Positions 44,625-51,439 of a stretch of DNA of 53,303 nt are shown here, piece by piece; the first letter of the stretch is position 1, and each line of letters starts with the position of its first letter. A program made the translations under genes and the position numbers. The DNA is from Candidatus Bathyarchaeota archaeon (GTDB taxonomy: Archaea > Thermoproteota > Bathyarchaeia > Bathyarchaeales > Bathycorpusculaceae): the NCBI GenBank assembly GCA_003165195.1, contig PLSP01000097.1, positions 9,788 to 63,090 on the forward strand, in the 5' to 3' direction. The notes under the pieces were generated by a model. The model did not search any database. It was given only the letters and a program-made list of their open reading frames with translations, and had not been told where the DNA came from.

Positions 44625-44915
44625 ATGATTAAAAACACGGATGAAAACTCAATTGAATCTCCAACCATCACAGGCCGCAACGTCAACGTCGTTCCAGAAC
44701 ACGATTACTTTTTAGTCTTCAAAAACGAAGAATCAAAACAGAGTTGGCTAAAAACTGTTCCAGAAGCAAAACTCTTCACTAACCAACACAAAAGCGAGTA
44801 CTGTCTATTGGAAACGTTGTTCCATAATTGTTGCTTGATGACGCTACAAGCCCCCATTGCTGAAGCAACGGAACAAGGTTTCGAACCTGAAAAATATCAA
44901 TCATGTAACTGTTAG
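44625..44915 (+). CDS. Hypothetical protein of the element
   Basis: 96 residues, MIKNTDENSIESPTITGRNV then HDYFLVFKNEESKQSWLKTV and a Cys/Gln-rich end (QSCNC). GAGGTG lies about twelve bases before ATG. The middle could be a small alpha/beta domain. No family recognised. It is the last rightward gene before a convergent set. Confidence 0.6.
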   Translation: MIKNTDENSIESPTITGRNVNVVPEHDYFLVFKNEESKQSWLKTVPEAKLFTNQHKSEYCLLETLFHNCCLMTLQAPIAEATEQGFEPEKYQSCNC

Positions 44916-44967
44916 GAGACGGCATAACAACAATCATTAACTTCGGAGAATAGGGTTTTGTTTAGGT

Positions 44968-45333
44968 TTAACCAAAAATTAGGTAGCCGCCAAGCACCAT
45001 AAAAAAGATTCCAAACACTAAAAAGAAAAACGATAACTCCGTTAGGAGTACAGCGCCTAATCCTGAAAGAAGCACTAACGCGCCTGTAACTTGGAATTTT
45101 CTGGTTGTTTTCCTTTCAATGAAATCAATTAATTTTATGAAGATACTATAATCCGTGGGCATTGGAGTTTTGGTTTGTTTTTGGTTGTTGTATTTGATGT
45201 TGCATGTTGGGCAGTAAAACTCTGTTTCTGTGTTGTCATCTAACATTGAGAATTCGTCTTGTCCTATTAGAACGCCTTCGTTGCTGCATTGGGGACATTC
45301 TTGATATTGTCTTTCTGTTAATTTGGCGCTCAT
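44968..45333 (-). CDS. Membrane protein with N-terminal zinc ribbon
   Basis: 121 residues. A zinc ribbon is formed by ECPQC (12-16) and YCPTC (about 40-44). After a polar linker, two hydrophobic helices (VTGALVLLSGLGAVLL and SFFFLVFGIFFMVLGGYLIF) make a hairpin anchor. This type of zinc-ribbon membrane protein is common in archaea, with no assigned role. It is the downstream member of a leftward group with the next two genes. Confidence 0.7.
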   Translation of the reverse strand: MSAKLTERQYQECPQCSNEGVLIGQDEFSMLDDNTETEFYCPTCNIKYNNQKQTKTPMPTDYSIFIKLIDFIERKTTRKFQVTGALVLLSGLGAVLLTELSFFFLVFGIFFMVLGGYLIFG

Positions 45334-45386
45334 CGTTTGTTTTCTCCCAGTTAACTATTAGGCAGTTATGCTTATTTGGATTTGGT

Positions 45387-45797
45387 TTATGTGCCGAGGA
45401 GTTGATATGTGTTTTCGAGTGCGGTGATACGATCATGTATTTGCCGTACGATTCCGACTGATCCGTGGGCGTTGTAGGTCCATTGCTCCATGTCAAGTTG
45501 CCAGTATTTCGGTACTGCTTTAACGTCGCATACGTGGCTGAAACCTGATCCTTCCACGTTACGTTCGATTGTGTTTGTTAATTCTACGAAGCGGAAGTTT
45601 TCTGCACCGTTCAAATTGAATGTGTAGCCAGGCCACCAGTTCCAGTGAATATATGCTGGGCTGCCACCGCTGTTTATTAAGCCTGCTCGTCCATCTGCTC
45701 TCAAAGTGAGGGTGCTTACGGGTGCCAAGGCGTCCCATGTGTTGTCCCATACGCCGTCTACAAGATGTTGTGTGGGGTTGCATCGTTGATTCGCCAC
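45387..45797 (-). CDS. Trp/Asn-rich hypothetical protein of the element
   Basis: About 136 residues from GTG 45797. It has a Trp- and Asn-rich middle (YIHWNWWPGYTFNLNGAENF) of beta texture and a short coiled-coil end (IVRQIHDRITALENTYQLLGT). It recalls structural proteins of viruses by texture only. The frame stays open to 45893, but that part overlaps the SWIM motif gene in another frame, so I start at the first start codon after the SWIM stop. No family recognised. Confidence 0.55.
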   Translation of the reverse strand: MANQRCNPTQHLVDGVWDNTWDALAPVSTLTLRADGRAGLINSGGSPAYIHWNWWPGYTFNLNGAENFRFVELTNTIERNVEGSGFSHVCDVKAVPKYWQLDMEQWTYNAHGSVGIVRQIHDRITALENTYQLLGT

Positions 45798-45802
45798 GGT
45801 TT

Positions 45803-46063
45803 CTATCCATGCGTTGAGGTCGCTTTGATAATCTCGACTGCGTAGATGTGTTTGCATTTTACATGGCGGTAAGTGTGATCTGGGCACTCGCAAGCTAAGG
45901 CGCCGTTTACTCGGTTGACAATATACTGTTTGTCGCTTGTTTCCGATTTGACGGTGTAAAGTTGGCTGTTGATTTTTCTTACGTTTTGGGTTATGATGTA
46001 GCCGCGATCCATGCGGTTCAAGATTATGATGGGTTCAATTTTTTCTTGTTTTGCTGTTATCAT
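45803..46063 (-). CDS. SWIM zinc-finger protein
   Basis: 86 residues. The SWIM motif C-x-C-x(n)-C-x-H is visible as CECPDHTYRHVKCKH (about 59-73), preceded by strands ending VNRVNGAL. SWIM fingers bind DNA or proteins, often near recombination enzymes. The start is ATG 46063. A TATA-like box (TTTATAAG on the minus strand) lies near 46120, beside a palindrome with GTAACT arms. The gene ends five bases before the presumed start of the Trp-rich protein gene. Confidence 0.75.
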   Translation of the reverse strand: MITAKQEKIEPIIILNRMDRGYIITQNVRKINSQLYTVKSETSDKQYIVNRVNGALACECPDHTYRHVKCKHIYAVEIIKATSTHG

Positions 46064-46121
46064 TTTCTTTAAGCCTCTTTTAGCTCTTGTAACTACTGTA
46101 GATGCAACAATACTTATAAAC

Positions 46122-46138
46122 GTAACTGTTATAGTTAC
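46122..46138. promoter_or_regulatory. GTAACT palindrome near the SWIM gene promoter
   Basis: GTAACT and AGTTAC surround GTTAT. Further copies are GTAACT at 46089 and AGTTAC at 46147. This sits at the upstream edge of the SWIM gene promoter and of the rightward gene at 46189, so it is a likely operator. Confidence 0.55.
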
Positions 46139-46166
46139 AAAGTCTTAGTTACAGTTAAATATGGCA

Positions 46167-46181
46167 TAGAACACTATTCTA
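46167..46181. promoter_or_regulatory. TAGAA-TTCTA inverted repeat
   Basis: TAGAA and TTCTA surround CACTA, just before the small gene at 46189. The same half-sites recur at 46376-46396 and 46930-46944. Confidence 0.45.
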
Positions 46182-46188
46182 AAAGAGG

Positions 46189-46362
46189 CTGAACCAAACG
46201 AGAGAGTATATACTAACAGATCAAGAACGGCAAATAATTCAAAAATACCTGGACTCTGGCGAAAAACTTGAAGGATTCAGAATGCTTGTTAGTCGATGCC
46301 GAAGCATAGAAACCGTAAACACTGACCTCGAACTAATCAAGCAGTTCTTAGCCAAACTATAG
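46189..46362 (+). CDS. 57-residue charged helical protein
   Basis: Translates as TREYILTDQERQIIQKYLDS then GEKLEGFRMLVSRCRSIETV and a DLELIKQFLAKL end. This resembles a recurrent type of small archaeal proteins (YxLTDxERxIIxxYLxxGEKLEGF). The recognisable part begins after 46195, but no ATG, GTG or TTG is upstream; CTG 46189 is the best guess. The AT box TTAAATAT (46154-46161) is about 30 bases upstream, so the mRNA may be nearly leaderless. Function unknown. Confidence 0.6.
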   Translation: MNQTREYILTDQERQIIQKYLDSGEKLEGFRMLVSRCRSIETVNTDLELIKQFLAKL

Positions 46363-46375
46363 GCGAATAAATGTA

Positions 46376-46396
46376 ATGTTCTACATTTTAGAACAT
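46376..46396. promoter_or_regulatory. Perfect palindrome ATGTTCTA-cattt-TAGAACAT
   Basis: 8-bp arms, five-base spacer, about 93 bases before the membrane HTH gene at 46489 and just before its AT-rich promoter (ACTATATGAAC near 46420). A likely operator. Confidence 0.6.
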
Positions 46397-46488
46397 CCAG
46401 ATACCTCTAAAAACTATATGAACAAAATTGTACTGGTAGCTGGACTTATATGCAGGCGCCATGGTTTATCCTCTGAGGCTGCTGAGGG

Positions 46489-46935
46489 TTGAATGGGAAC
46501 GATGAAACAGATCTTGAATATGCTCTACGGGGAAAAGCTTGGAAGGTTTATTGGTTCCTTCTAAAAACAGGCGGCCCAGTCGGAGTCCGCGAAGTTCAGC
46601 GGTCGTTGCATTTCAGCAGTCCTAGCATCGCTTTTCATCATTTGGAACAGCTACGTGAATTAGGCTTAGTTGAGAAGCAAGAAATCGGCGGTCACTACGT
46701 GCTTGTCGGCCAAGTTAAAATTGGCGTACTGAGACACTTTGTGAAGCTTGGCAAACTGCTGTTTCCGCGGTATTTCTTCTACGCTCTCTTTTCCACTCTG
46801 TTCTATATCTTCTACATAGCCGTCCTATTCACGGGGTTCAGCCGTGACAACCTTTTCATTATCTCGTTTGGAGCAATCGTATGCGCAATATTCTGGTACG
46901 AGGCATACCGTGTGTGGACAATGAGGCCATTCTAA
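46489..46935 (+). CDS. Membrane-anchored winged-helix regulator
   Basis: 148 residues. The wHTH covers residues 13-75: AWKVYWFLLKTGGPVGVREVQRSLHFSSPSIAFHHLEQLRELGLVEK, with a wing GGHYVLV. Two hydrophobic helices follow (FFYALFSTLFYIFYIAVLF and LFIISFGAIVCAIFWYEAY). Such membrane-tethered ArsR-like proteins are frequent in archaea; they may sense the membrane. The start is TTG 46489, as a stop lies six bases upstream in frame; GAGGG is directly before. Palindromes with TTCTA/TAGAA arms lie upstream and at its stop codon. Confidence 0.8.
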   Translation: MNGNDETDLEYALRGKAWKVYWFLLKTGGPVGVREVQRSLHFSSPSIAFHHLEQLRELGLVEKQEIGGHYVLVGQVKIGVLRHFVKLGKLLFPRYFFYALFSTLFYIFYIAVLFTGFSRDNLFIISFGAIVCAIFWYEAYRVWTMRPF

Positions 46936-46944
46936 CAATTAGAA
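46930..46944. promoter_or_regulatory. TTCTAA-caa-TTAGAA palindrome at a stop codon
   Basis: Perfect 6-bp arms around CAA, spanning the stop of the membrane HTH gene. It shares half-sites with two upstream palindromes, so the same dimer may bind all three. Confidence 0.5.
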
Positions 46945-47013
46945 CAGAGTGTTCGCGGGCTTAGCATAAAATAAAAACGCTGAGTTACCCCCTAGCCAAG
47001 GAGAAAAAAGTGA

Positions 47014-47142
47014 ATGGTGCAGAAAGAAGTAAATAAAAAAATGAAAGTTTACGGAACTGTTCAAGTGCTTTCAGCCATAGTGCTGGTTAGCATGATTTAT
47101 ATTTTAGGCTCCTCGCCGCTTCTAAACCCTCCTGCCGCCTGA
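47014..47142 (+). pseudogene. Small membrane protein gene truncated by an insertion
   Basis: 42 residues: a basic start (MVQKEVNKKMKVYG), one membrane helix (VLSAIVLVSMIYIL) and SSPLLNPPAA before the stop. AAGGAG is about ten bases before ATG. The stop codon uses two bases of the inserted element. If the element and one copy of the target duplication are removed, the frame continues with SLGL and then stops, so the protein has lost four residues and probably still functions. Confidence 0.65.
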
Positions 47143-47455
47143 TACTGTTAACTTAAGTTACCTTTTCTTCGTCAGGAACGATCTTAACCGTTATACCTTT
47201 CCTGCTTCCGAATGCTAAGGCAGGAAGTAAATGAGAAACCATCTGTTCACAAGTACAAGGAAACACACGACCAGTAGCAATTGCTAAGCTCCAACCGGTC
47301 CCATCTTTCCTAAACTTATTGATGCGTTTCTCGCCCTTCATAATATAAATCGTACACTCATCATTCTTCATTTAAGTCAAACTCAATCTAATTAGTCCTC
47401 TCCACACTTGAGCTAATCAAGCTTTGGATGTAGGGTAACTTAACTTAACAGTATC
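47141..47455. mobile_element. 315-bp MITE-like insertion carrying one small gene
   Basis: Ends are 22-bp terminal inverted repeats (47141-47162, beginning GATACTGTTAA, and 47434-47455) that differ at one position. The 9-bp duplication CTGCCGCCT flanks it at 47132-47140 and 47456-47464. There is no transposase; the only ORF is a 72-residue gene. This is a non-autonomous element moved by a transposase elsewhere. Confidence 0.92.
47153..47371 (-). CDS. 72-residue cargo protein of the MITE-like element
   Basis: MKNDECTIYIMKGEKRINKF then RKDGTGWSLAIATGRVFPCTCEQMVSHLLPAL. It contains a C-x-C (PCTCEQ) and a basic, beta-prone start. The stop codon lies inside the left terminal repeat, so the coding sequence is bound to the element. 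No family recognised. Its presence in the element rather than in the chromosome follows from the repeats and target duplication around it. Confidence 0.7.
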   Translation of the reverse strand: MKNDECTIYIMKGEKRINKFRKDGTGWSLAIATGRVFPCTCEQMVSHLLPALAFGSRKGITVKIVPDEEKVT

Positions 47456-47464
47456 CTGCCGCCT

Positions 47465-47811
47465 CGCTTGGTCTATAAGCATGCTTAGTCATGAATCTAA
47501 CCCTAACGGGATTAATCTTGCCGATTCAAGCAACTAAATGAAGATGTAGTGTGTCTCAAGTAGTTCTATACAATTGCTTATTTGCATCAAGACCTTACTA
47601 TGTAAACGTGGCCGAAAAGTGATAATGCTGTAACAATTAAGAGAAAGGTAAATAACTGGGCATCAATAATAAGTTGATGCAATTAAGTTATCGAAAAAAG
47701 TTGTAAAGTGTTTTAGTTTTTATCTTGATTCAAGATTCATAGATTGCTTTCATAAGTTAGTTAAATACCTGCAGCTATTCTGTGTTTCATTGACATTGGA
47801 GAGAAAATGGT
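47465..47811. other. Non-coding gap with two palindromes
   Basis: Holds GCATCAA/TTGATGC (47660-47680, seven-base loop) and the perfect palindrome ATCTTGA-T-TCAAGAT (47722-47736), which lies 76 bases before the next gene and may be an operator. AT-rich promoter-like TAGTTAAATAC is at about 47757-47767. There is no ORF of note. Confidence 0.5.
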
Positions 47812-47991
47812 ATGAAGCAAATTGACGAAAAAGATAGGAAAGAGTTGGAAGCCAAGTTAGCTGGCGCTTTCCAAGAACAAATTGATCAATTATCAACAGA
47901 ATTGCGTGAAATATTGCTAGATGACATGGTCACTGCCTTCGAAAATAGATTAAACGTGTTAATGAGAGCAAGCGGTCAAAAGCCTAACTAA
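47812..47991 (+). CDS. 59-residue conserved-looking helical protein
   Basis: MKQIDEKDRKELEAKLAGAF then LSTELREILLDDMVTAFENRLNVL. The LSxELxEILLDDxVTAFxNRLxVL pattern is one I associate with short archaeal proteins of unknown role. GGAGAG lies about ten bases upstream of ATG. It is strongly helical and charged. It stands alone before a wHTH gene. Confidence 0.7.
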   Translation: MKQIDEKDRKELEAKLAGAFQEQIDQLSTELREILLDDMVTAFENRLNVLMRASGQKPN

Positions 47992-48082
47992 CATCCAAGT
48001 ATGGACTGAATCTGAATTTTAAATACATAAGTGTTTTAAATAAAAACGTAGAATTGAACTAACATAACCGAGGAATACAAAA

Positions 48083-48376
48083 GTGCGTCGATCCAAACTC
48101 GAAATGTATGTCGATATCCTTTCCGTCTTAGCCCACAGAGGACCACTAAAGCTAACACACGTAATGTACAAAGCCAACGTAAACTGCAGCGTCCTCAAAG
48201 AATACCTTGACTTCCTCATAAAGCAAGGCTTGGTCGAAGAGCGTACCGTTGGAAAGCATCGTGTAGTTTTCGCCGTTACACAACGCGGCATAACTGTACT
48301 GAAATACTTCAAGGAACTTAAACAAATTTTGCCCATCGTAGAGGAAGCACGAAATCAGGCTCCAGTGCCCTACTAA
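48083..48376 (+). CDS. Winged helix-turn-helix protein (Sso10a/F112-like)
   Basis: 97 residues from GTG 48083. RSKLEMYVDILSVLAHRGPLKLTHVMYKANVNCSVLKEYLDFLIKQGLVEER is a clear HTH with recognition helix; the wing is KHRVVFAVTQRG, and a C-terminal helix (ITVLKYFKELKQILP) could dimerise. This form is widespread in TACK archaea. An abundant regulator or chromatin-associated protein is likely. TATA-like TTTTAAATACATAAG lies near 48016-48030. Confidence 0.88.
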   Translation: MRRSKLEMYVDILSVLAHRGPLKLTHVMYKANVNCSVLKEYLDFLIKQGLVEERTVGKHRVVFAVTQRGITVLKYFKELKQILPIVEEARNQAPVPY

Positions 48377-48459
48377 ACCTTCATTTCCCACCTTTAACTA
48401 AATATTAATTCCATAACATTGTTAATAATTTCTTATTTTTAGCTTGTATTTTTGTCAGT

Positions 48460-48969
48460 TTGTCCGGGTCTCAAGTGTTTCTGGATATGAATCTTTGTAT
48501 CGTAAACCTTAATAAACACTACACTCAATACATACGATCAACTGTACACGTGCTTTACATGTGTGCAATAGCAGGTCTGGGGGGACTTGTAATAAAAAGA
48601 GAATTAAGTACCAATAAACCGTTGAATGTGCTTGAAAAAATTGAGCAGAGTCTTGAGAGGCTTAATGAGAAAATGGAAGTTATGATTGAGATCCAGAAGA
48701 ACGGGGAGAGCCAAAAGCCTATTGGTTTGCCTGATGCGCCACTGGATGTTATGACGTTGTTATCTATGCCTGATCACTTACGTAAAACTGCAATGGTCAT
48801 TTGCAGGTGCAACCGCGCAACGGCGGAGGAAATATCTGCTCAAACCAGCCGCGCCCGGGCTGTGGAAAGCGCTTATCTTAATCAGCTAGTGATTATGGGT
48901 TACCTCAAAAAAGAACGCCATGGCAGAAAAGCCTATTTCTTTATTGACAAGGAAGGACAGAGCCCATGA
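48460..48969 (+). CDS. HTH regulator paired with a MinD-type ATPase
   Basis: The region from about residue 57 on is protein-like: VLEKIEQSLERLNEKMEVMIEI (coiled coil), then LPDAPLDVMTLLSMPDHLRKTAMVICRCNRATAEEISAQTSRARAVESAYLNQLVIMGYLKKE, a wHTH. The first 56 residues look weak, so the true start could be GTG 48628. It overlaps the next gene by four bases (ATGA) and so is translated with the MinD-type ATPase, as in a partition-like module. In this role it might bind DNA and recruit the ATPase, but that is inferred. Confidence 0.75.
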   Translation: MSGSQVFLDMNLCIVNLNKHYTQYIRSTVHVLYMCAIAGLGGLVIKRELSTNKPLNVLEKIEQSLERLNEKMEVMIEIQKNGESQKPIGLPDAPLDVMTLLSMPDHLRKTAMVICRCNRATAEEISAQTSRARAVESAYLNQLVIMGYLKKERHGRKAYFFIDKEGQSP

Positions 48970-49745
48970 GCAAAATAATTGCAGTCCACAGCTACAAAGG
49001 CGGCACCGGCAAAACCCTGATGAGCGTCAACTTGGCAGCCACATTTGCGAAGGCAGGCAAAAAAGTCTGCGTCTTCGACCTTGACTTCCGCGCGCCAAGC
49101 CTCTTCGCCATCCTAAAAGCTGAAAATAGCGAGTTCTGGCTAAACGACTACCTAAACAATGTGTACGACATAAACAAAGTCCTCGTCGACTTAAGCAGCC
49201 GCCTAACGGGCGAAGGTAAATTCTACGCAGCACTAGCCAACCCGGGAACTGAAGCCATCCGTGATATGTCCTCAAAAGACCGCAAATGGGAAATGCGTGC
49301 CCTCGGAAGACTCCTATCGTTGAGGGAAACCTTGCTACGAGATCAAAAATTCGACTACATAGTCTTTGACACAAGCCCAGGACTTCAGTACTCATCTATA
49401 AACGCTATAGTCGCAGCTGATTTCGTGGTGGTTGCAACAACAGGCGACCGCTCAGATGTAGACGGAACCAAACGCATGCTAAATGAACTCTATAACCTCT
49501 TCGAAAAGAAAACTGGCCTTGTCTTAAACAAAGTGCTTGACCCAACAGCAACCGCGAAAAAAGCCGAATGGAGCGCCAAAATCAAAACAAACTACCATGT
49601 GCCACTGCTGGGTATTTTACCGTGCTTCTGCGAAATACTGCGAGCCGAAGGCAACCTAATCTTCGTCCAAGACAAACCTGACCACCCATTCACTAAAATC
49701 ATGGGCGAAATGGCTAGAAAAATAGAAAATAACGAAGTCAACTAA
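48966..49745 (+). CDS. ParA/MinD-family ATPase
   Basis: 259 residues. The deviant Walker A is YKGGTGKT (10-17) with a signature Lys11, Walker A' DLDFRAPS near 38-45, and Walker B FDYIVFDTSPG near 132-142. The length and TGDRSDVDGTKRML region fit MinD/ParA. It hydrolyses ATP as a dimer on membrane or DNA for positioning or partition. It is coupled to an HTH gene upstream. It lacks a clear C-terminal amphipathic membrane helix (ending MARKIENNEVN), which argues for ParA-like DNA binding. Confidence 0.92.
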   Translation: MSKIIAVHSYKGGTGKTLMSVNLAATFAKAGKKVCVFDLDFRAPSLFAILKAENSEFWLNDYLNNVYDINKVLVDLSSRLTGEGKFYAALANPGTEAIRDMSSKDRKWEMRALGRLLSLRETLLRDQKFDYIVFDTSPGLQYSSINAIVAADFVVVATTGDRSDVDGTKRMLNELYNLFEKKTGLVLNKVLDPTATAKKAEWSAKIKTNYHVPLLGILPCFCEILRAEGNLIFVQDKPDHPFTKIMGEMARKIENNEVN

Positions 49746-49809
49746 ATCAAACCATCTTCTTCTTTTGGTCAATTCTTCGATTGAATTGCTAAGCGTTCAT
49801 GCTCGTTAA

Positions 49810-49840
49810 GCAGGCAGATGTGCGTCTAGTCATTGCCTGC
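49810..49840 (+). terminator. Hairpin between the MinD-type and nucleotidyltransferase genes
   Basis: GCAGGCA (49810-49816) and TGCCTGC (49834-49840) form a stem with an inner AGA/TCT. A T-run (TTTTTTTAA) follows at about 49868, so it may end transcription or fold in the leader of the next gene. Confidence 0.4.
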
Positions 49841-49882
49841 GATTTTGAACTTGGATTCCGCCGTATGTTTTTTTAACTTGTT

Positions 49883-50533
49883 GTGTGTTTTATGGGTGGA
49901 GTTGTTCTCTGTTTGGATAAGTCTGCAATTATTTTAGCTGTGGGTATGCAGGGTGGGTTCACTGAAGATAAAGGACTTTTGAAGTTGGAGAACAAGCCGC
50001 TGCTTGAGTATGTGTTTGATGCGGTTGAGGGATTTGTCGACGAAATAATAGTTGTTACCGGAAGTCAGGAACAGGCAGATGGATACGCCGAGTTTACCTC
50101 GTCTAATGTGCGTTTCGTCGTTGAAGCGTCGGGGGGCCTTTTGGACGCCGCGATCGCAGGGTTTGGGGCGGCGGAGGGCAAGTATTCGTTGCTTTTGCCT
50201 TTTGATGCTCCGTTCGTTTCAGGCGACGTCATTTTGCTCCTTTTTGATTGTTGTATAGGCAAATCAGCTGTTATTCCCCGAACGCCCGACTGCGAAGCTG
50301 AAACAATGCAAGCTGTTTATGACACGAAACGGGCGTTAGAAGCTGCGAAGAAGGCTTTGGAGGCAGACCAAGCCAGTCTTGAAGGGATGATTTGTAAATT
50401 AAAGGGGGTGCGGTATATGTCAACGATGGTGATTGAGCAGTTAGATCCTGATATGCGCACTTTCTTTACTGTGAACACGCCTTTAGATCTCAAAAAAGCC
50501 GCTGTAATGCTAAAGCCTAAAAAGCACAGATAG
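49883..50533 (+). CDS. MobA-like nucleotidyltransferase, degenerate NTP loop
   Basis: 216 residues. The GT-A fold of MobA is visible: AIILAVGMQGGFTEDKGLLKLENKPLLEYVFDAV, then EIIVVTG and LLPFDAPFVSGDVI, followed by the C-terminal half. The usual G-x-S-x-R-x-G-x-x-K loop of MobA has lost its Arg (G-M-Q-G-G-F-T-E-D-K), so GTP binding may differ. It would attach GMP to molybdopterin or act on another substrate. GTG 49883 is the longest start; ATG 49892 or TTG 49913 (LDKSAI) are possible. Confidence 0.75.
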   Translation: MCFMGGVVLCLDKSAIILAVGMQGGFTEDKGLLKLENKPLLEYVFDAVEGFVDEIIVVTGSQEQADGYAEFTSSNVRFVVEASGGLLDAAIAGFGAAEGKYSLLLPFDAPFVSGDVILLLFDCCIGKSAVIPRTPDCEAETMQAVYDTKRALEAAKKALEADQASLEGMICKLKGVRYMSTMVIEQLDPDMRTFFTVNTPLDLKKAAVMLKPKKHR

Positions 50534-50847
50534 TACGGTTTTTGCTGTACCCCATGGGCAAAATTGTTGTAGTATACTAGCAACAACATTCTTTTTTATT
50601 CGTACACCCGCAGTAGTATATAACATAAAGCGTAAAGATTCAAGAAGAATCCGAACGTTTGGCAAATAAACTGTTAATGGAAACGCAGGCGACAAGTTCC
50701 CCCTCTCTTCCAAAATTTCTAGTCTGCGCCAAGTTAACCAGCATTTGCCAAAAACAATTTTATTTTTTAAGTGCTATTTTGCTGTGAGGGTAGCCTGTTA
50801 ATACCGCATGCTTTAATATTCTGTTTTAAATTTGCTATTAGTTAGAG
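50534..50847. other. Non-coding gap with a palindromic site
   Basis: The main feature is the palindrome at 50564-50586, listed separately. A GTAC-loop-GTAC hairpin precedes it and AT-rich promoter-like sequence (TTTAATATTCTGTTTTAAA) lies at about 50812-50830 before the Hsp20 gene. No ORF is protein-like on either strand. Confidence 0.5.
50564..50586. promoter_or_regulatory. Palindrome TTGTTG-TAGTATACTA-g-CAACAA
   Basis: TAGTATACTA is a perfect 10-bp palindrome, extended by TTGTTG and CAACAA with one unpaired G. It lies 31 bases after the MobA-like stop, about 270 bases before the Hsp20 start. It could be an operator or terminator hairpin. Confidence 0.55.
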
Positions 50848-50856
50848 GTGCTATTT

Positions 50857-51393
50857 TTGTCGGAAGATAAAAAGAAAATGTACTATTATTATGGTGGAAA
50901 AGAGAAGAAAGCAGGAGAAGTCAAGAAGTCAGAGGGCGAAATTTCGCCGTATCATAGAAACGTTGACGCGATGATGGAGCGGTTCCCGCATGACTTTGAC
51001 GATTTTTGGGCTATGCCTCGACCGATGAGGCGTTGGATGCGACAGAGGCCAGGGTTTCCGATGGTGCCATTTAAGATGCCTTATGTCGATGTAGAAGATA
51101 TGGGAAAAGAGTTTCGTGTGATAGCGGATCTGCCTGGGTTTAGCAAAGAAGAGGTAAACATCGAAGTCAGCGAAGACTCCATACTAATTCATGCCAAAAA
51201 GACGTCGACTGAAGAAGAGAAAAATAAGAACTATATCCGCCGAGAAAGAGCTTCCCAAACGTTTTACCGAAGAATCGAGCTTCCTGAGAAAGTTATGGCA
51301 GATGATGCAAAAGCAAGCTTAAACAACGGAATACTCGAAATAATGCTCCCTAAAAAAGAACCTAAAGAAACCAAAAAACTAAAAATAACTTGA
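50857..51393 (+). CDS. hsp20: Small heat-shock protein Hsp20
   Basis: About 178 residues. After a Tyr/Lys-rich and Pro/Met-rich N-terminus comes the alpha-crystallin domain (about 80-165): VDVEDMGKEFRVIADLPGFSKEEVNIEV, FYRRIELPEKV, and ASLNNGILEIMLPKKE, with the typical A-x-x-x-N-G-x-L. It ends LKIT, a degenerate I-x-I anchor. It holds unfolded proteins in oligomers. TTG 50857 is used because GAGGTG (50844-50849) is well spaced; GTG 50848 would overlap it. Confidence 0.93.
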   Translation: MSEDKKKMYYYYGGKEKKAGEVKKSEGEISPYHRNVDAMMERFPHDFDDFWAMPRPMRRWMRQRPGFPMVPFKMPYVDVEDMGKEFRVIADLPGFSKEEVNIEVSEDSILIHAKKTSTEEEKNKNYIRRERASQTFYRRIELPEKVMADDAKASLNNGILEIMLPKKEPKETKKLKIT

Positions 51394-51439
51394 GAAACTA
51401 CCTTTCTTTTCTCTTAAATTCTTTTAGTAGCTTAATGGT

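Larger units (their letters stand above)
37200..46100. mobile_element. Putative integrated plasmid/virus-like element (borders not found)
   Basis: Contains a tyrosine integrase, a divergent regulator with operator, an SF3-like replicative ATPase, an iteron-like block, a toxin-antitoxin-like pair and many small unknown genes, flanked by housekeeping genes. No major capsid gene is recognisable. I found no direct repeat that would prove attL/attR and no tRNA next to it, so the limits given are approximate. Confidence 0.6.

Noticed and set aside
36700-46500. attL/attR direct repeats of the integrated element
   Set aside because: I compared the two flanks by eye and found no convincing direct repeat or tRNA fragment; left undefined.
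48966-49745. ParA/MinD here and the ParB-like gene at 33921 as one partition system
   Set aside because: They are 14 kb apart with different neighbours; the ATPase is coupled to its own HTH gene.
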